From contig CAZIGH010000006.1 in the NCBI GenBank assembly GCA_964538625.1, positions 79,853 through 143,852 of the forward strand: DNA of 64,000 nucleotides, written 5' to 3'. A model generated the notes under the pieces. The model ran no database searches, was not told the DNA's origin, and worked only from the letters and a program-made list of their open reading frames with translations. Shown here piece by piece: positions 9,526 through 18,946 of the stretch (within the stretch, counting starts at the first letter, position 1; each line of letters begins with the position of its first letter). The position numbers were made by a program, and so were the translations under genes. The stretch comes from JAEUHM01 sp964538625. GTDB taxonomy: Bacteria; Verrucomicrobiota; Verrucomicrobiia; Verrucomicrobiales; Verrucomicrobiaceae.

Positions 9526-10725
9526 ATGCCACACATGACTGACTACATACCCCCGCACGTCTTGGATCAACCAGCGCCGCGTTTTGACCTCGCCAGGGTT
9601 CAGACGCCCGCGTTCGTGGTGGACTTGGGACTGCTGAGACAGAACCTGGAGAAGCTGGCCACAGTGCAGCGGGAAGCAGGCTGCAAGGTGCTCCTGGCCC
9701 AAAAAGGATTCTCCATGTGGAGCACCTACCCGCTGGTGAGCCAGTATCTCAGCGGCTGCTGCGCCAGCGGACTGCATGAAGCACTGCTGGCCCACGAAGA
9801 GTTTGGGAAGGAAGTGCATGTTTATGCGCCCTTCTTCACCGAGGAGGAAATGAAGCAAATCATCCCCATCGCCTGCCACATCAGCTTCAACTCCATGACG
9901 CAGTGGCACAAATGGAGGCCCATGATCGAGACAGCTCGCCTGGCCGGCCACGCGCCTAGCCCCGGCATTCGTGTCAACCCGGAGCACTCCGAAGTGGAAG
10001 TAGCACTGTATGATCCTTGCTCGCCAGGCTGCCGCCTCGGCATCCGCGCAGAATCTCTGGAAGATCAGGATCTCTCAGGCCTGGAGGGACTGCATTTTCA
10101 CGCCCTGTGCGAGCAAGACAGCGATGTCCTGGAACGGACGCTAGCGGCCGTGGAGCAGCGCTTCCCCACGCTCCTCTCCCAGGTCAAGTGGGTAAACATG
10201 GGCGGCGGGCACCACATCACCAGGAAGGACTACGACGTAGAACGGCTCATCCGTCTAGTACGCAGCTTCCGCCAGCGCTGGGGCAAGGAGGTTTACCTGG
10301 AGCCCGGCGAAGCCGTGGCGCTGAACGCCGGCTACCTCATAGCCAGCGTCATGGACGTAGTACCAAGCCAGACACCCACCGCCATTCTGGACATCTCCGC
10401 CACCGCTCACATGCCTGACACTTTGGAGATGCCCTATCGTCCACACATTATTGGAGCCGGACTACCCGGCGAGCACCCGCACCTCTACCGACTGGGCGGC
10501 CCCACCTGTCTCGCCGGTGACGTGGTCAATGACTACTCCTTCCCAGACCCGCTGGAGATAGGGCAAAAGCTGGTGTTCACCGACCAAGCGCACTACACCA
10601 TGGTCAAGACCACCACCTTCAACGGAGTACCCCATCCCGACATCTGCACTTACGATCCTGGCACCGACGAGTTGCGCATTGTAAGACGCTTCGGGTATGA
10701 GGATTTCAAACGCAAGCTCTCGTAG
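9526..10725 (+). CDS. nspC: Carboxynorspermidine decarboxylase
   Basis: The 399-residue protein belongs to the alanine-racemase-fold PLP decarboxylases and matches NspC: TPAFVVDLGLLRQNL, then VLLAQKGFSMWS with the PLP Schiff-base lysine at residue 60, the specific CCASGLHEALLA and GIRVNPEHSEVE segments, WVNMGGGHHITRKDY, and YLEPGEAVALNAGYLIASV near the cofactor phosphate site. NspC makes norspermidine or spermidine from its carboxy form in the alternative polyamine pathway. The partner dehydrogenase gene is not next door. ATG 9526 is used; a second ATG at 9535 (MTDYIPP) is equally plausible. Confidence 0.92.
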   Translation: MPHMTDYIPPHVLDQPAPRFDLARVQTPAFVVDLGLLRQNLEKLATVQREAGCKVLLAQKGFSMWSTYPLVSQYLSGCCASGLHEALLAHEEFGKEVHVYAPFFTEEEMKQIIPIACHISFNSMTQWHKWRPMIETARLAGHAPSPGIRVNPEHSEVEVALYDPCSPGCRLGIRAESLEDQDLSGLEGLHFHALCEQDSDVLERTLAAVEQRFPTLLSQVKWVNMGGGHHITRKDYDVERLIRLVRSFRQRWGKEVYLEPGEAVALNAGYLIASVMDVVPSQTPTAILDISATAHMPDTLEMPYRPHIIGAGLPGEHPHLYRLGGPTCLAGDVVNDYSFPDPLEIGQKLVFTDQAHYTMVKTTTFNGVPHPDICTYDPGTDELRIVRRFGYEDFKRKLS

Positions 10726-10769
10726 GTTCGCGTTGACGAAAAGCGCCTCCGGCTGCTATCACATGGTCC

Positions 10770-12146
10770 ATGCTTTTGCAGAAAAGAGTTCGTCTGCTGG
10801 TGTTTGGTGCATGGCTTACCGCAGGAGCGGCAGGCGCGGAAGGCTTGCGCACGTGGACAGATGCCCAAGGCCGCAAGGTCGAGGCTGAACTGGTGGGCGT
10901 TAAGGACGGCAGCGCAGCTCTTAAGCTCGTCGATGGCAGAGTCGTTCCTTTCGAGATCAACAAACTCAGTGCCGCTGACCAAGATTACGTCAAAACCATG
11001 CAGAGCAAGCTGAGTGCCGTCGCCTCGCTTGGTTTGGGAACCGTGCCGCCGCCGGAGAAACGGACCTGGCCGGATGCGGTAGAGGCCACCCGCACGGCGG
11101 TGGAAGTGAAGCTGCACCAGCAGGACGCCACCGCAAGAACGTATGTGTATCGCAGCGAGGCGTTTGAGTTCACCTCACAGGCGAACCTGCTGCCCGGACT
11201 AATGAAGAGTGTGGCACAGACTTTTGAGGCCACCCGCAGACTCATCGAAGCGCTGCCATGGGGCATCACACCCAGACCGCCGGAGGGAAGCCAGTTTTAC
11301 CAGGCAGCACTTTATGAAACACGAAATGACTACATGGCTGCCGGTGGTCCGCCCAACTCTGGCGGCGTTTACATGACCCGGGAAAAGATTTTCAAGATTC
11401 CGTTCCAGAGCCTCGGCATCGAAAAGCGCGGGCAGAGCTACACCCGGTCAGAGAACTACACCGCAGACACCCTGGTGCATGAAATCACCCACCAACTCAT
11501 GCACAACTACCTCAATCATCTGCCCACTTGGGTAGTAGAAGGCACCGCCGAATACACCGAAATGCTCCCCTACAACGGTGGCAAGTTCCGCGTGTCAGGC
11601 GCGGAGTCTGGTTTCAAGGATTACCTGGAGACCTTCAAAACCCGCGGCATCAACCCCTCCCTGCCAGACCTCAAGACCTTCTTTGCCTTGCCTCGCGCCC
11701 AATGGGAGGCCATCGCTACCTCAGGCTCCACACGCATGGCGGAGCTCTACCAGCAGTCCGCCGTGCTCGTGTACTTCTTCAATCACCTTGATGGCGATGG
11801 CAAGGGACTGAACTTCATGAGATTCATGGATGCCACCCGAGCGCAAGTCATCAAATGGGAAGTCTATGACCAGGAGTTTGCGGAGTACCGGAGAAAAATG
11901 GACGAGTTTTTCAAACTGCCGGGCGTAGAGAGACTTGAGGGAGGACGCTTCACCTACCCACGCCATCTCCAGCCTCCAGAGCCTCCCAAGTCACCAGATG
12001 GCAAGCCCCAGGATGAGATGCTGGCCATGAACAACCTCAACGTGCTCCTGGCAGGCCGTGAGCTGGACCAGCTACAGAAGGAACTGGGTGAAAAGATGGA
12101 CAAGATCGTCCGTGGCCTGCAAATCCGTCCACTGACTAGATTGTGA
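10770..12146 (+). CDS. Secreted SHD1-domain protein with gluzincin metallopeptidase-like domain
   Basis: A signal peptide (residues 1-23, cleavage near GAAGAEG) is followed by an SHD1-type module, LRTWTDAQGRKVEAELVGV ... VPFEINKLSAADQDYV, at residues 26-75. That module is a small SH3-like domain frequent in Planctomycetes and Verrucomicrobia. The C-terminal half carries HEITHQ (His237, Glu238, His241) and a downstream Glu in WVVEGTAEYTEML, the HExxH...E zinc ligand pattern of gluzincins (peptidase MA-like). It is probably a periplasmic or outer-surface zinc peptidase; the substrate is unknown. It starts 44 bases after nspC but shows no functional tie to it. Confidence 0.75.
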   Translation: MLLQKRVRLLVFGAWLTAGAAGAEGLRTWTDAQGRKVEAELVGVKDGSAALKLVDGRVVPFEINKLSAADQDYVKTMQSKLSAVASLGLGTVPPPEKRTWPDAVEATRTAVEVKLHQQDATARTYVYRSEAFEFTSQANLLPGLMKSVAQTFEATRRLIEALPWGITPRPPEGSQFYQAALYETRNDYMAAGGPPNSGGVYMTREKIFKIPFQSLGIEKRGQSYTRSENYTADTLVHEITHQLMHNYLNHLPTWVVEGTAEYTEMLPYNGGKFRVSGAESGFKDYLETFKTRGINPSLPDLKTFFALPRAQWEAIATSGSTRMAELYQQSAVLVYFFNHLDGDGKGLNFMRFMDATRAQVIKWEVYDQEFAEYRRKMDEFFKLPGVERLEGGRFTYPRHLQPPEPPKSPDGKPQDEMLAMNNLNVLLAGRELDQLQKELGEKMDKIVRGLQIRPLTRL

Positions 12147-12363
12147 TCTGAAACTCACCGCATTTTTCAAGACCCACCGCTTTTTGCTCGCCTACGCAAA
12201 TCCAATCTCTACTCTCACGTCAACTCCCTTTGATTCGTGTGTATTTCCATGTCCACCGCCACTCTCCCGTGCGCTGCAAAGTTCTTGCCGCAAACACGCA
12301 AGGCAGCCTCCTTAACGTCAGATGTCGCCTGCAACCTGATCACACCACCAAAACGCCCTAATC

Positions 12364-13812
12364 ATGGAGACCGCTGACAACGCTACCCTCCCCGAAGAGA
12401 GTGGTGGAGATCGGCTGAGCTTCGTGGTTTGCAGAACAGCCCAAGGCACCGAGCTACACGGCACTCTGCACCGGCTCACGCGATTCGCCGCCGTGTTTGA
12501 GGTGTACAATCCCTACAGCATCCTCCAGCTCTCAGAGGTGCTCTCAGACTTCCGCATCTTCATGAACGACCGCGTGGTGTACTCCTCCCGCGCCGTCATC
12601 GCGAATCTCGTCAATACCGGCATTGTCGTCATCTGTGAAGCCTCACTCAACGAGGAAGGCTGGATCGACATTGATCTCTTCTCACCCGTGCACAAGCGGG
12701 ATCGGCTGCTGGACGAGTTTCAGGACTTCATCCGGGAGACGGAAAAAATCTACCGCGTGCTGCCTGACTTCAAAGTGGCAGTGGCCGACATGCAGGTCTT
12801 TCTGAGCAACCTGCGCCGCTGGATGGAACAAGTGGAGCTGGGACTGCGGTCGCTACCTGCCATGGATCGACTCGAAGCCGAGCGCGAAGTACTGGGAAAA
12901 CTGGAGGGCCCCATCGTGCCGCTCATCATGCCCGTCATGCGCAAGTTTGAGTCGGTAGCGGCAGAGATACCCAGAGACCTGCAGCCCGCACACCGCAGTT
13001 ACATCAAGCGCCAGCTCCATCCCATCGTTCTGTGTGCGCCGTTCGTGTATCGCACCTTCCAAAAGCCCCTTGGATACGCCGGAGACTACGAGATGGTCAG
13101 CATGATGCTGCGCTCCCCCTACGAAGGAAGCTCCATCTTCGCAAAGCTCATCAACAAGCTTTATCTGGAAATCCCACCGGTGCTCGCCCACCGAAACCGC
13201 ATCCAGTATCTGCGCCGCACCCTTGTCGGTGAGTCTGAACGCATGGCCGCCCAAGGCAAGGTAGCGAAGATCTACAACCTCGGCTGCGGACCAGCGCAGG
13301 AAGTCGGTGAGTTTCTGGCCCATGAGCCATCCTGTGACAATGCAGACTTCCTGCTGCTGGACTTCAATGATGAAACCCTGGCCTTCACCACCCGCACCCT
13401 GGAGGACGCCCGCACCCGGCACCGTCGCCGCACAGGTCTGAGACTCGAGAAGCGCTCCGTGCAGCAGGTCATCAGAGACTCCTACAAAAAGGACGACAAA
13501 GAGACCGGCACCTACGACATGGTCTATTGTGCGGGCTTGTTTGACTATCTTTCTGACCGAGTTTGCCGCAGGCTACTGGAGATCTTTTATGACTTGCTGG
13601 CTCCAGGTGGCCTCCTCGTAGCCACCAACGTGCACACCTGCAATCCCTGGAAAAACTGGATGGAGTACCTGGCGGACTGGCACCTCGTTTACAGGGATGA
13701 AGAACAGTTTCGTAAGCTGGCTCCTGCGCTGGCACCAGATCAAAACGTCTGTGTGAAAGCAGAAGCCACGGGAGTAAACATCTTCCTCGAAGTAAGAAAA
13801 CCAGATGCCTGA
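12364..13812 (+). CDS. SAM-dependent methyltransferase, PhcB-like (candidate signal synthase)
   Basis: Residues about 15-110 form an N-terminal PilZ-like beta domain (TAQGTELHGTLHRLTRFAAV). After a helical linker, residues about 290-470 form a class I methyltransferase: IYNLGCGPAQEVGEFL is the SAM-binding glycine motif I, LLLDFNDETL is motif II, YDMVYCAGLFDYL is motif IV and LLAPGGLLVATNV is the post-core motif. In Ralstonia, PhcB methylates a 3-hydroxy fatty acid to make the volatile quorum signal, and proteins of this shape are often labelled extracellular-factor methyl-ester synthases. The gene overlaps the following hybrid kinase by 8 bases, so translational coupling is likely. The substrate is inferred from context only. 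Confidence 0.65.
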   Translation: METADNATLPEESGGDRLSFVVCRTAQGTELHGTLHRLTRFAAVFEVYNPYSILQLSEVLSDFRIFMNDRVVYSSRAVIANLVNTGIVVICEASLNEEGWIDIDLFSPVHKRDRLLDEFQDFIRETEKIYRVLPDFKVAVADMQVFLSNLRRWMEQVELGLRSLPAMDRLEAEREVLGKLEGPIVPLIMPVMRKFESVAAEIPRDLQPAHRSYIKRQLHPIVLCAPFVYRTFQKPLGYAGDYEMVSMMLRSPYEGSSIFAKLINKLYLEIPPVLAHRNRIQYLRRTLVGESERMAAQGKVAKIYNLGCGPAQEVGEFLAHEPSCDNADFLLLDFNDETLAFTTRTLEDARTRHRRRTGLRLEKRSVQQVIRDSYKKDDKETGTYDMVYCAGLFDYLSDRVCRRLLEIFYDLLAPGGLLVATNVHTCNPWKNWMEYLADWHLVYRDEEQFRKLAPALAPDQNVCVKAEATGVNIFLEVRKPDA

Positions 13813-16507
13813 CGGGCAAACATCTGCCGAGCACCTGCGCCGCCTGAATGAAAGATTTCAGGAGCACGAGAGGGGTGTCCGGGTGGCCAACTACCGCACC
13901 TGCGGTCTGCTGGCCATGCTCTTTATGCTCGCAGGCAGCTCCTTGGACCTCGTCGTTTACGGCTGGCAGGGCATGATGGACTTCCTGCCACTGCGCGTGG
14001 GGTCCGTCGCAGTGCTGGCCGCACTCAACGTGATCCTGCGCACCGACTGGGGGGCTAAACACCACCGCATCGTCGGACTGCTCATGGGATCGCCGCTTGT
14101 CGTCGTCATCGCCGTCATGATCGCCCGTACCGAGGGTGGTGCCTCACCCTACTACGCTGGACTGAATCTAGTGCTTCTGGGCGCGGCAGTCCTCATGCGC
14201 TGGACCTTGGTGGACAGTATTCTCGTCGTCCTCTTCACCCTCGGCGCTTACCTGCTCGCCTGCCATCTCCACGGCCCCATCACCAATCCGCGCATCTTTT
14301 ACAACAACCTCTACTTCCTCACCGTCACAGGCATCTTCACCGTAGTAGGCACCTGGATCTACAACCGCATCCGCTTCTCCGAGTTCCGCACCCGCGACGC
14401 ACTGGACCACAGCCGCAGTGAGCTCGAACAGGCAAATGCGAGACTCGAAGACAACAACCGCCGCCTGCTCGAACTGGATCAGGCAAAGAGCCGATTCTTC
14501 GCCAACATCAGCCACGAGCTCCGCACCCCGCTCACTCTGCTCATCGCCCCCATGGACGTACTGACCGCACGGTCGCTGCCCGGTTCCACAGATCGGGATA
14601 TGCTCAACGTCATGCGCGCTCATACCATGCGCCTGCTCAAGCTCATCAACGACCTTCTGGAACTCGTGAAACTGGAGTCGGGCACCATCCAGGTGAACCG
14701 CATGCCGATGAACCTGAAAGACTTCCTGCGCGCCCAAACCGCTGCTGTCCTCGTTATGGCAGAAGAGCGCGGCGTCAATATACGCGTTCACCTTCCGGAG
14801 GAACCCTCCACCGTGCACATGGACGAGGAAAAGCTTGAGCGCATCTGCCTCAACCTCCTCTTCAACGCCATCAAATACACCCCATCCGGCGGCAAAGTCG
14901 AACTGGCGGCAGAAGTGACCAAAGACAACCTCTGCGTCAAAGTCATCGACACCGGCGATGGCATACCAGAAGACCTCCTCCCTCATGTGTTTGACCGTTT
15001 CTGGCAGGCCATGCCAGAACACGGCAACAAACCGCGCGGTCTCGGCATAGGACTTTCGCTCGTCAAAGAACTTGCAGAAGCACACGGAGGGAGCGTAGCC
15101 GTAGAAAGCCGCTTAGGAGCAGGCTCCAAGTTCACGGTGACACTACCGCTTGTGCCGCCGCCCTCACTGCATAGCAAACCTGGTCCAGTTCGCCCCACTA
15201 CCAGTTCAGGCGACATGGGCCATCAGCAGTGGCTTGCCGAGTTGTATCGGGATGCAGACCGGCACCCCGTCCAGCTGCCCGTCAAGGTGGAGACCAATCC
15301 CCCACCCCGTGCACGCTCAGACGGCAGCGAATCCGGGCTGCCGCTGCTCCTCATAGCAGAGGATGAGCCTGAAATGATGAGATTCCTCGCTGAGCAGCTC
15401 TCTCAAACCTTCCGCGTGCTTGAAGCGCGGGATGGTGCCGCCGCAGTCAGAATGGCCCTGGAGCATGTGCCCGACATCATTCTCAGCGACCTGATGATGC
15501 CAGAGAAAGACGGCTGGCAGGTCTGCACCGATCTTCAGGCCCACCAGACCACCCGCGAGATCCCAATCGTCCTCCTCACTGCCAAGGCGGATGAGGAAAC
15601 CAAACTCCGCCTCCTCAAGGCTGGTGCCACCGACTTTCTGGCCAAACCCTTCTCCCTAGCCGAGCTAGGCGCACGCCTGCGCAACCTAGCTATCCTGCGG
15701 CTCCATGCCAAGACCCTCGCCGAACAGCGCGAGCAGATAGCCCAGAACCTCCAGCAGCTCAAAGAGGCAGAGGCCATGCTGGTGAGAAATGAAAAACTCA
15801 CCGCCCTGGGAAGACTCAGCGCCGGCCTCATCCACGAGATCAACAACCCCCTGAACTACGCCAAACAAGCCCTTTACGTCATCCGCCGCATGGCCAGGCA
15901 CCTTGAGGAGGACAAGCGCGGAGAAATGCTTGAGATCGTGGCAGACGTTGAAAACGGCATCGACCGCGTCGTCACCATCACCTCAGACCTCCGCGGCTTT
16001 GCTACCCGGTCACCAGAGCGTCGGCAGTACTTCCTACTGCGCGCCGCAGTGGAGACCACACTGAGATTCTTCGCCCCTGTGGTGAACAGTGACGTAGCCG
16101 TGCAAATCGACATCCCTCCCGAACTCGAGGCCCAGGGGGACCGCAACCAATTCCTCCAGGTGCTCATCAATCTCATCCAAAATGCGCTGGATGCAGTAGC
16201 CTCAAAGCATTATCGTCAGGGTGAACTTCCGCAGATCACCATCAGCGCCACCGAGAAGGAAGGGACGACGCTCATCAGCGTCCGGGACAACGGTCCTGGC
16301 ATCTCACCAGAAGTCATGAACCACATCTTCGATCCGTTTTTCACCACCAAAGACGTAGGACAAGGCATGGGCCTCGGCCTCGCCATCTGTCACCGTATCA
16401 TCGCAGAACATCAGGGCCGCATCCTCGCCAAAAGCGAACCCGGCCATTACACTGAGTTTTTGATCGAACTCCCCTCCCCCTCCCACCAACCCACCCTCGC
16501 CGCCTGA
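13805..16507 (+). CDS. Membrane hybrid sensor kinase (6 TM - HK - REC - HK), PhcS-like
   Basis: The 900-residue protein begins with about six membrane segments (residues ~30-190, e.g. GLLAMLFMLAGSSLDLVVYG), without an evident periplasmic sensor domain. A first kinase follows: KSRFFANISHELRTPLTLL with phospho-accepting His237, then N, G1 (DTGDGIPEDL) and G2 (GLGIGLSLVKELAEAHGG) boxes. A receiver domain has Asp562 in ILSDLMMPEKDGWQ, and a coiled linker leads to a second complete kinase with His677 (GRLSAGLIHEINNPLNYAKQ) and DNGPGISPEVMNHIFDPFFT. PhcS of Ralstonia is also a multi-pass sensor kinase encoded after phcB. Three phosphorelay modules in one chain permit an internal relay to the regulator encoded 5 bases downstream. 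Confidence 0.85.
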   Translation: MPDGQTSAEHLRRLNERFQEHERGVRVANYRTCGLLAMLFMLAGSSLDLVVYGWQGMMDFLPLRVGSVAVLAALNVILRTDWGAKHHRIVGLLMGSPLVVVIAVMIARTEGGASPYYAGLNLVLLGAAVLMRWTLVDSILVVLFTLGAYLLACHLHGPITNPRIFYNNLYFLTVTGIFTVVGTWIYNRIRFSEFRTRDALDHSRSELEQANARLEDNNRRLLELDQAKSRFFANISHELRTPLTLLIAPMDVLTARSLPGSTDRDMLNVMRAHTMRLLKLINDLLELVKLESGTIQVNRMPMNLKDFLRAQTAAVLVMAEERGVNIRVHLPEEPSTVHMDEEKLERICLNLLFNAIKYTPSGGKVELAAEVTKDNLCVKVIDTGDGIPEDLLPHVFDRFWQAMPEHGNKPRGLGIGLSLVKELAEAHGGSVAVESRLGAGSKFTVTLPLVPPPSLHSKPGPVRPTTSSGDMGHQQWLAELYRDADRHPVQLPVKVETNPPPRARSDGSESGLPLLLIAEDEPEMMRFLAEQLSQTFRVLEARDGAAAVRMALEHVPDIILSDLMMPEKDGWQVCTDLQAHQTTREIPIVLLTAKADEETKLRLLKAGATDFLAKPFSLAELGARLRNLAILRLHAKTLAEQREQIAQNLQQLKEAEAMLVRNEKLTALGRLSAGLIHEINNPLNYAKQALYVIRRMARHLEEDKRGEMLEIVADVENGIDRVVTITSDLRGFATRSPERRQYFLLRAAVETTLRFFAPVVNSDVAVQIDIPPELEAQGDRNQFLQVLINLIQNALDAVASKHYRQGELPQITISATEKEGTTLISVRDNGPGISPEVMNHIFDPFFTTKDVGQGMGLGLAICHRIIAEHQGRILAKSEPGHYTEFLIELPSPSHQPTLAA

Positions 16508-16512
16508 TCCCC

Positions 16513-17787
16513 ATGACCCACAACATTGATTACAAAAGATACGCCATTCTCTATGTGGATGACGAAACCATGGCGCTGAAATACTTTGAGAAAACGTTCG
16601 GCGGTGAGTTCCGTGTGCTTACCGCAGAGAACGCCGAAGACGGACTTAAGCTGCTGGAAACACATGGCGAGGAGATAGGCATTCTGCTTTCAGACCAGCG
16701 CATGCCAGGTCAGAAGGGCGTTCAAATGCTTGAGCAGGCCATGAAAATGCGCCCGCGCATCGTTCGCATGCTCATCACCGCCTATGCGGACTATGGCGTC
16801 ACGGTAGATGCGGTCAACATAGGCAACATCTTCCGCTACGTCTCCAAACCCATCCAGGTAGAGGACATGCGCAATACCCTACGCCGCGCCATGGAATACT
16901 ACTCCATGCACCGCGAGCGTGACGAACTGCTGAGTGAAAAGCTCTCCGTGCTCCAGAAAATGATCATCACAGATCGCGTAATCGGCCTCGGAGTGCTGGC
17001 AGCAGGTCTCAGCCAGACGCTGCGCAACCCCATTGATGCCGTACAGGCCTTCGTCAACCTGGCCCCGCAGAAAGTCAGGGACGAAGTCATGGACATGGAC
17101 CGTCTGCGTGACTCCGCCTTCTGGCAGGAGTTCCACTCCCAGGTAGTCAAACAAGCCGCTCGCGTAGCCGACCTACTCGGTGAGATTGACGGCGTTTCGT
17201 GCAGCGGACGCTGGGCCTTCGTCAACCAGGCAGACATGGACCCCACTCTGGCGCTTCAGGCCTCCATCGGCACCCGCGTGGAGACCCTTTCCCAGAAGGG
17301 CGTGGAAGTCATCAGCCACCTTGCGCAGGACCTGCCCAAACTCCGCGTGGATCGCACCAAGTTCCGTACCATCTTCGATCTCCTGCTCGATGGTGCAGCG
17401 CAGCTGCTCCCCTCTGGCTCCACACTCACGGTGAGTTCACGGCTCGTCCCGGCCGCGGGTGAGCGCCCCGCCGCAGTGGAGATCACCTTTGAAGACGACG
17501 GGCCTGGTCTTCCCATGAACGCCTTGCGTTCCATCTTTGACCCCTTCTCCAAAGTGGACTCCCACACCGAAAACTTCGGTCTCAGGCTGATGAGCGTTTA
17601 TTTCCTGGTCCATCATCACGGAGGTTCCATCGTGGCTGCAAATCGACCCGCAGGCGGCATGAAAGTCACGCTCCAGCTCCCAGTAGGCATAGCACAGGAA
17701 CCAAGCGAAGCAGCGAGCAGCCGCGACTTCGTCACAAAGGTGCTCATGAACGAGACGCTTTGGGAAAAGCTCCTGTCTGAAAAGTAG
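16513..17787 (+). CDS. Response regulator with C-terminal degenerate histidine-kinase domain, PhcR-like
   Basis: The receiver (residues 8-125) has the acidic pair in LYVDDE, phospho-acceptor Asp61 in LLSDQRMPG and Lys112 in YVSKPI. The C-terminal 290 residues have a kinase layout, but the H-box reads GLSQTLRNPID where active kinases have G-L-x-H-E-x-x-N-P-L, so the phosphorylated His is Gln168. The ATP-binding part keeps FEDDGPGLPMNALRSIFDPF and a modified G2 region (ENFGLRLMSVYFLVHHHGGS). A response regulator whose output is a kinase-like domain is the hallmark of PhcR. No DNA-binding domain is present, so output must be by protein interaction. Confidence 0.8.
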   Translation: MTHNIDYKRYAILYVDDETMALKYFEKTFGGEFRVLTAENAEDGLKLLETHGEEIGILLSDQRMPGQKGVQMLEQAMKMRPRIVRMLITAYADYGVTVDAVNIGNIFRYVSKPIQVEDMRNTLRRAMEYYSMHRERDELLSEKLSVLQKMIITDRVIGLGVLAAGLSQTLRNPIDAVQAFVNLAPQKVRDEVMDMDRLRDSAFWQEFHSQVVKQAARVADLLGEIDGVSCSGRWAFVNQADMDPTLALQASIGTRVETLSQKGVEVISHLAQDLPKLRVDRTKFRTIFDLLLDGAAQLLPSGSTLTVSSRLVPAAGERPAAVEITFEDDGPGLPMNALRSIFDPFSKVDSHTENFGLRLMSVYFLVHHHGGSIVAANRPAGGMKVTLQLPVGIAQEPSEAASSRDFVTKVLMNETLWEKLLSEK

Positions 17788-17818
17788 AGCCACCAGGCAC
17801 CACGGAGATGCACCCGCC

Positions 17819-18946
17819 TTATGGCAGCAGCTCTGCCGCGATGCTGTCTGCCAGGGCGAGTCCCCGCTTCGTAAGCCGAATGGTGTTCTCGTCTGCCTCC
17901 AGAAGTCCAGCCTCAGCAAAAGGAGCAAGCGCACCGTCACTCAGATGCGGCAGCATCTGACGAGACACTCCTCGGAGTGTCCGGAGCGCCAGCCCCACGC
18001 GCTCGACTTGATGCTGCTCATCGGTCAAAGTCTCGGCATCCTGCTGCGGCAAGATTCCAACATCCAACGCCGCCATGTAGCCCGCAGTGTCCGAGATATT
18101 CCTCCACCGCGTGCGTCCCGTGGTGCTCACCGCACTCGGACCCAATCCCAGGTAGTCCGCTCCAGACCAGTAAGCGGCATTGTGTGCCGATTGATGGCCG
18201 GGACGTGCATAGTTGGATACCTCATACTGAGCATATCCCAGCGTCTCAAAATGGCGCATGGCGTGGAAGAACATGTCGGCATCTCGCTCAGGCTCTTCGT
18301 GGTAGTGGCCACGCGTGAGTTTGTCGAAGAACTCCGTATCCTCCTCATAGTTAAGATTGTACGCAGAGATGTGGTCCGGCTCGAGACTCAGGGTTCTCTC
18401 CACCGTCTGCGCCCAAACCTCCATCGTCTGGCCCGGTATGGAGAACATGAGATCGATGTTCAAGCTGCGGATGCCTGCCTCCCGCAAAGTGACAAAAGTC
18501 TCCGCCGCCTCGTCAGGTGAATGGTCTCGTCCCAGAGTATGCAGCGTCCCTGCATCCCAGGACTGCACACCCAGGCTGATGCGGTTGACGCCGCACCGCC
18601 CCATCATGGCCGCCTTGGATGCGCTAATGTTCCGCGGATTCGCCTCACTGCCAAACTCCTCCAGCCCTTCCCCATTAAACACCTCTCGCAATCCCATCAG
18701 CAGCCGTTCCAGATGGGTCTCGCTCAACAATGTGGGAGTGCCGCCGCCCAGGTAAATGGTCTTTGGCCGAATGAACAAGCGCTCAGCATGGAGCTTGGCT
18801 TCTTTCAGAACGGCTTCCACAAAGCCAGGCATGGAGGTAGAACCCGGAGTGTGCTTGTAAAATGCGCAATACGGACAGATGCGATGACAGAACGGCACGT
18901 GAACATACACATGCGAGATCGGGAGCGCTTCGCTCATGACCGACAA
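17819..18946 (-). CDS. hemW: Radical SAM family heme chaperone HemW
   Basis: The 375-residue protein has the radical-SAM motif CHRICPYC (C-x3-C-x2-C) after HVYVHVPF, then KTIYLGGGTPTLL, FGSEANPRNIS, GVNRISLGVQSWDAGTLHTLG and LNIDLMFSIPGQTMEVW, all in HemW order. HemW-type proteins bind heme and deliver it to respiratory enzymes; they were long mislabelled as oxygen-independent coproporphyrinogen oxidases. Its start overlaps the end of hisD by 13 bases, so the two are probably co-transcribed. Confidence 0.9.
   Translation of the reverse strand: MSVMSEALPISHVYVHVPFCHRICPYCAFYKHTPGSTSMPGFVEAVLKEAKLHAERLFIRPKTIYLGGGTPTLLSETHLERLLMGLREVFNGEGLEEFGSEANPRNISASKAAMMGRCGVNRISLGVQSWDAGTLHTLGRDHSPDEAAETFVTLREAGIRSLNIDLMFSIPGQTMEVWAQTVERTLSLEPDHISAYNLNYEEDTEFFDKLTRGHYHEEPERDADMFFHAMRHFETLGYAQYEVSNYARPGHQSAHNAAYWSGADYLGLGPSAVSTTGRTRWRNISDTAGYMAALDVGILPQQDAETLTDEQHQVERVGLALRTLRGVSRQMLPHLSDGALAPFAEAGLLEADENTIRLTKRGLALADSIAAELLP

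Noticed and set aside
14168..15085. Minus-strand frame of 305 codons
   Set aside because: Antisense to the first kinase module, which is clearly coding; no recognisable domain in the reverse product.
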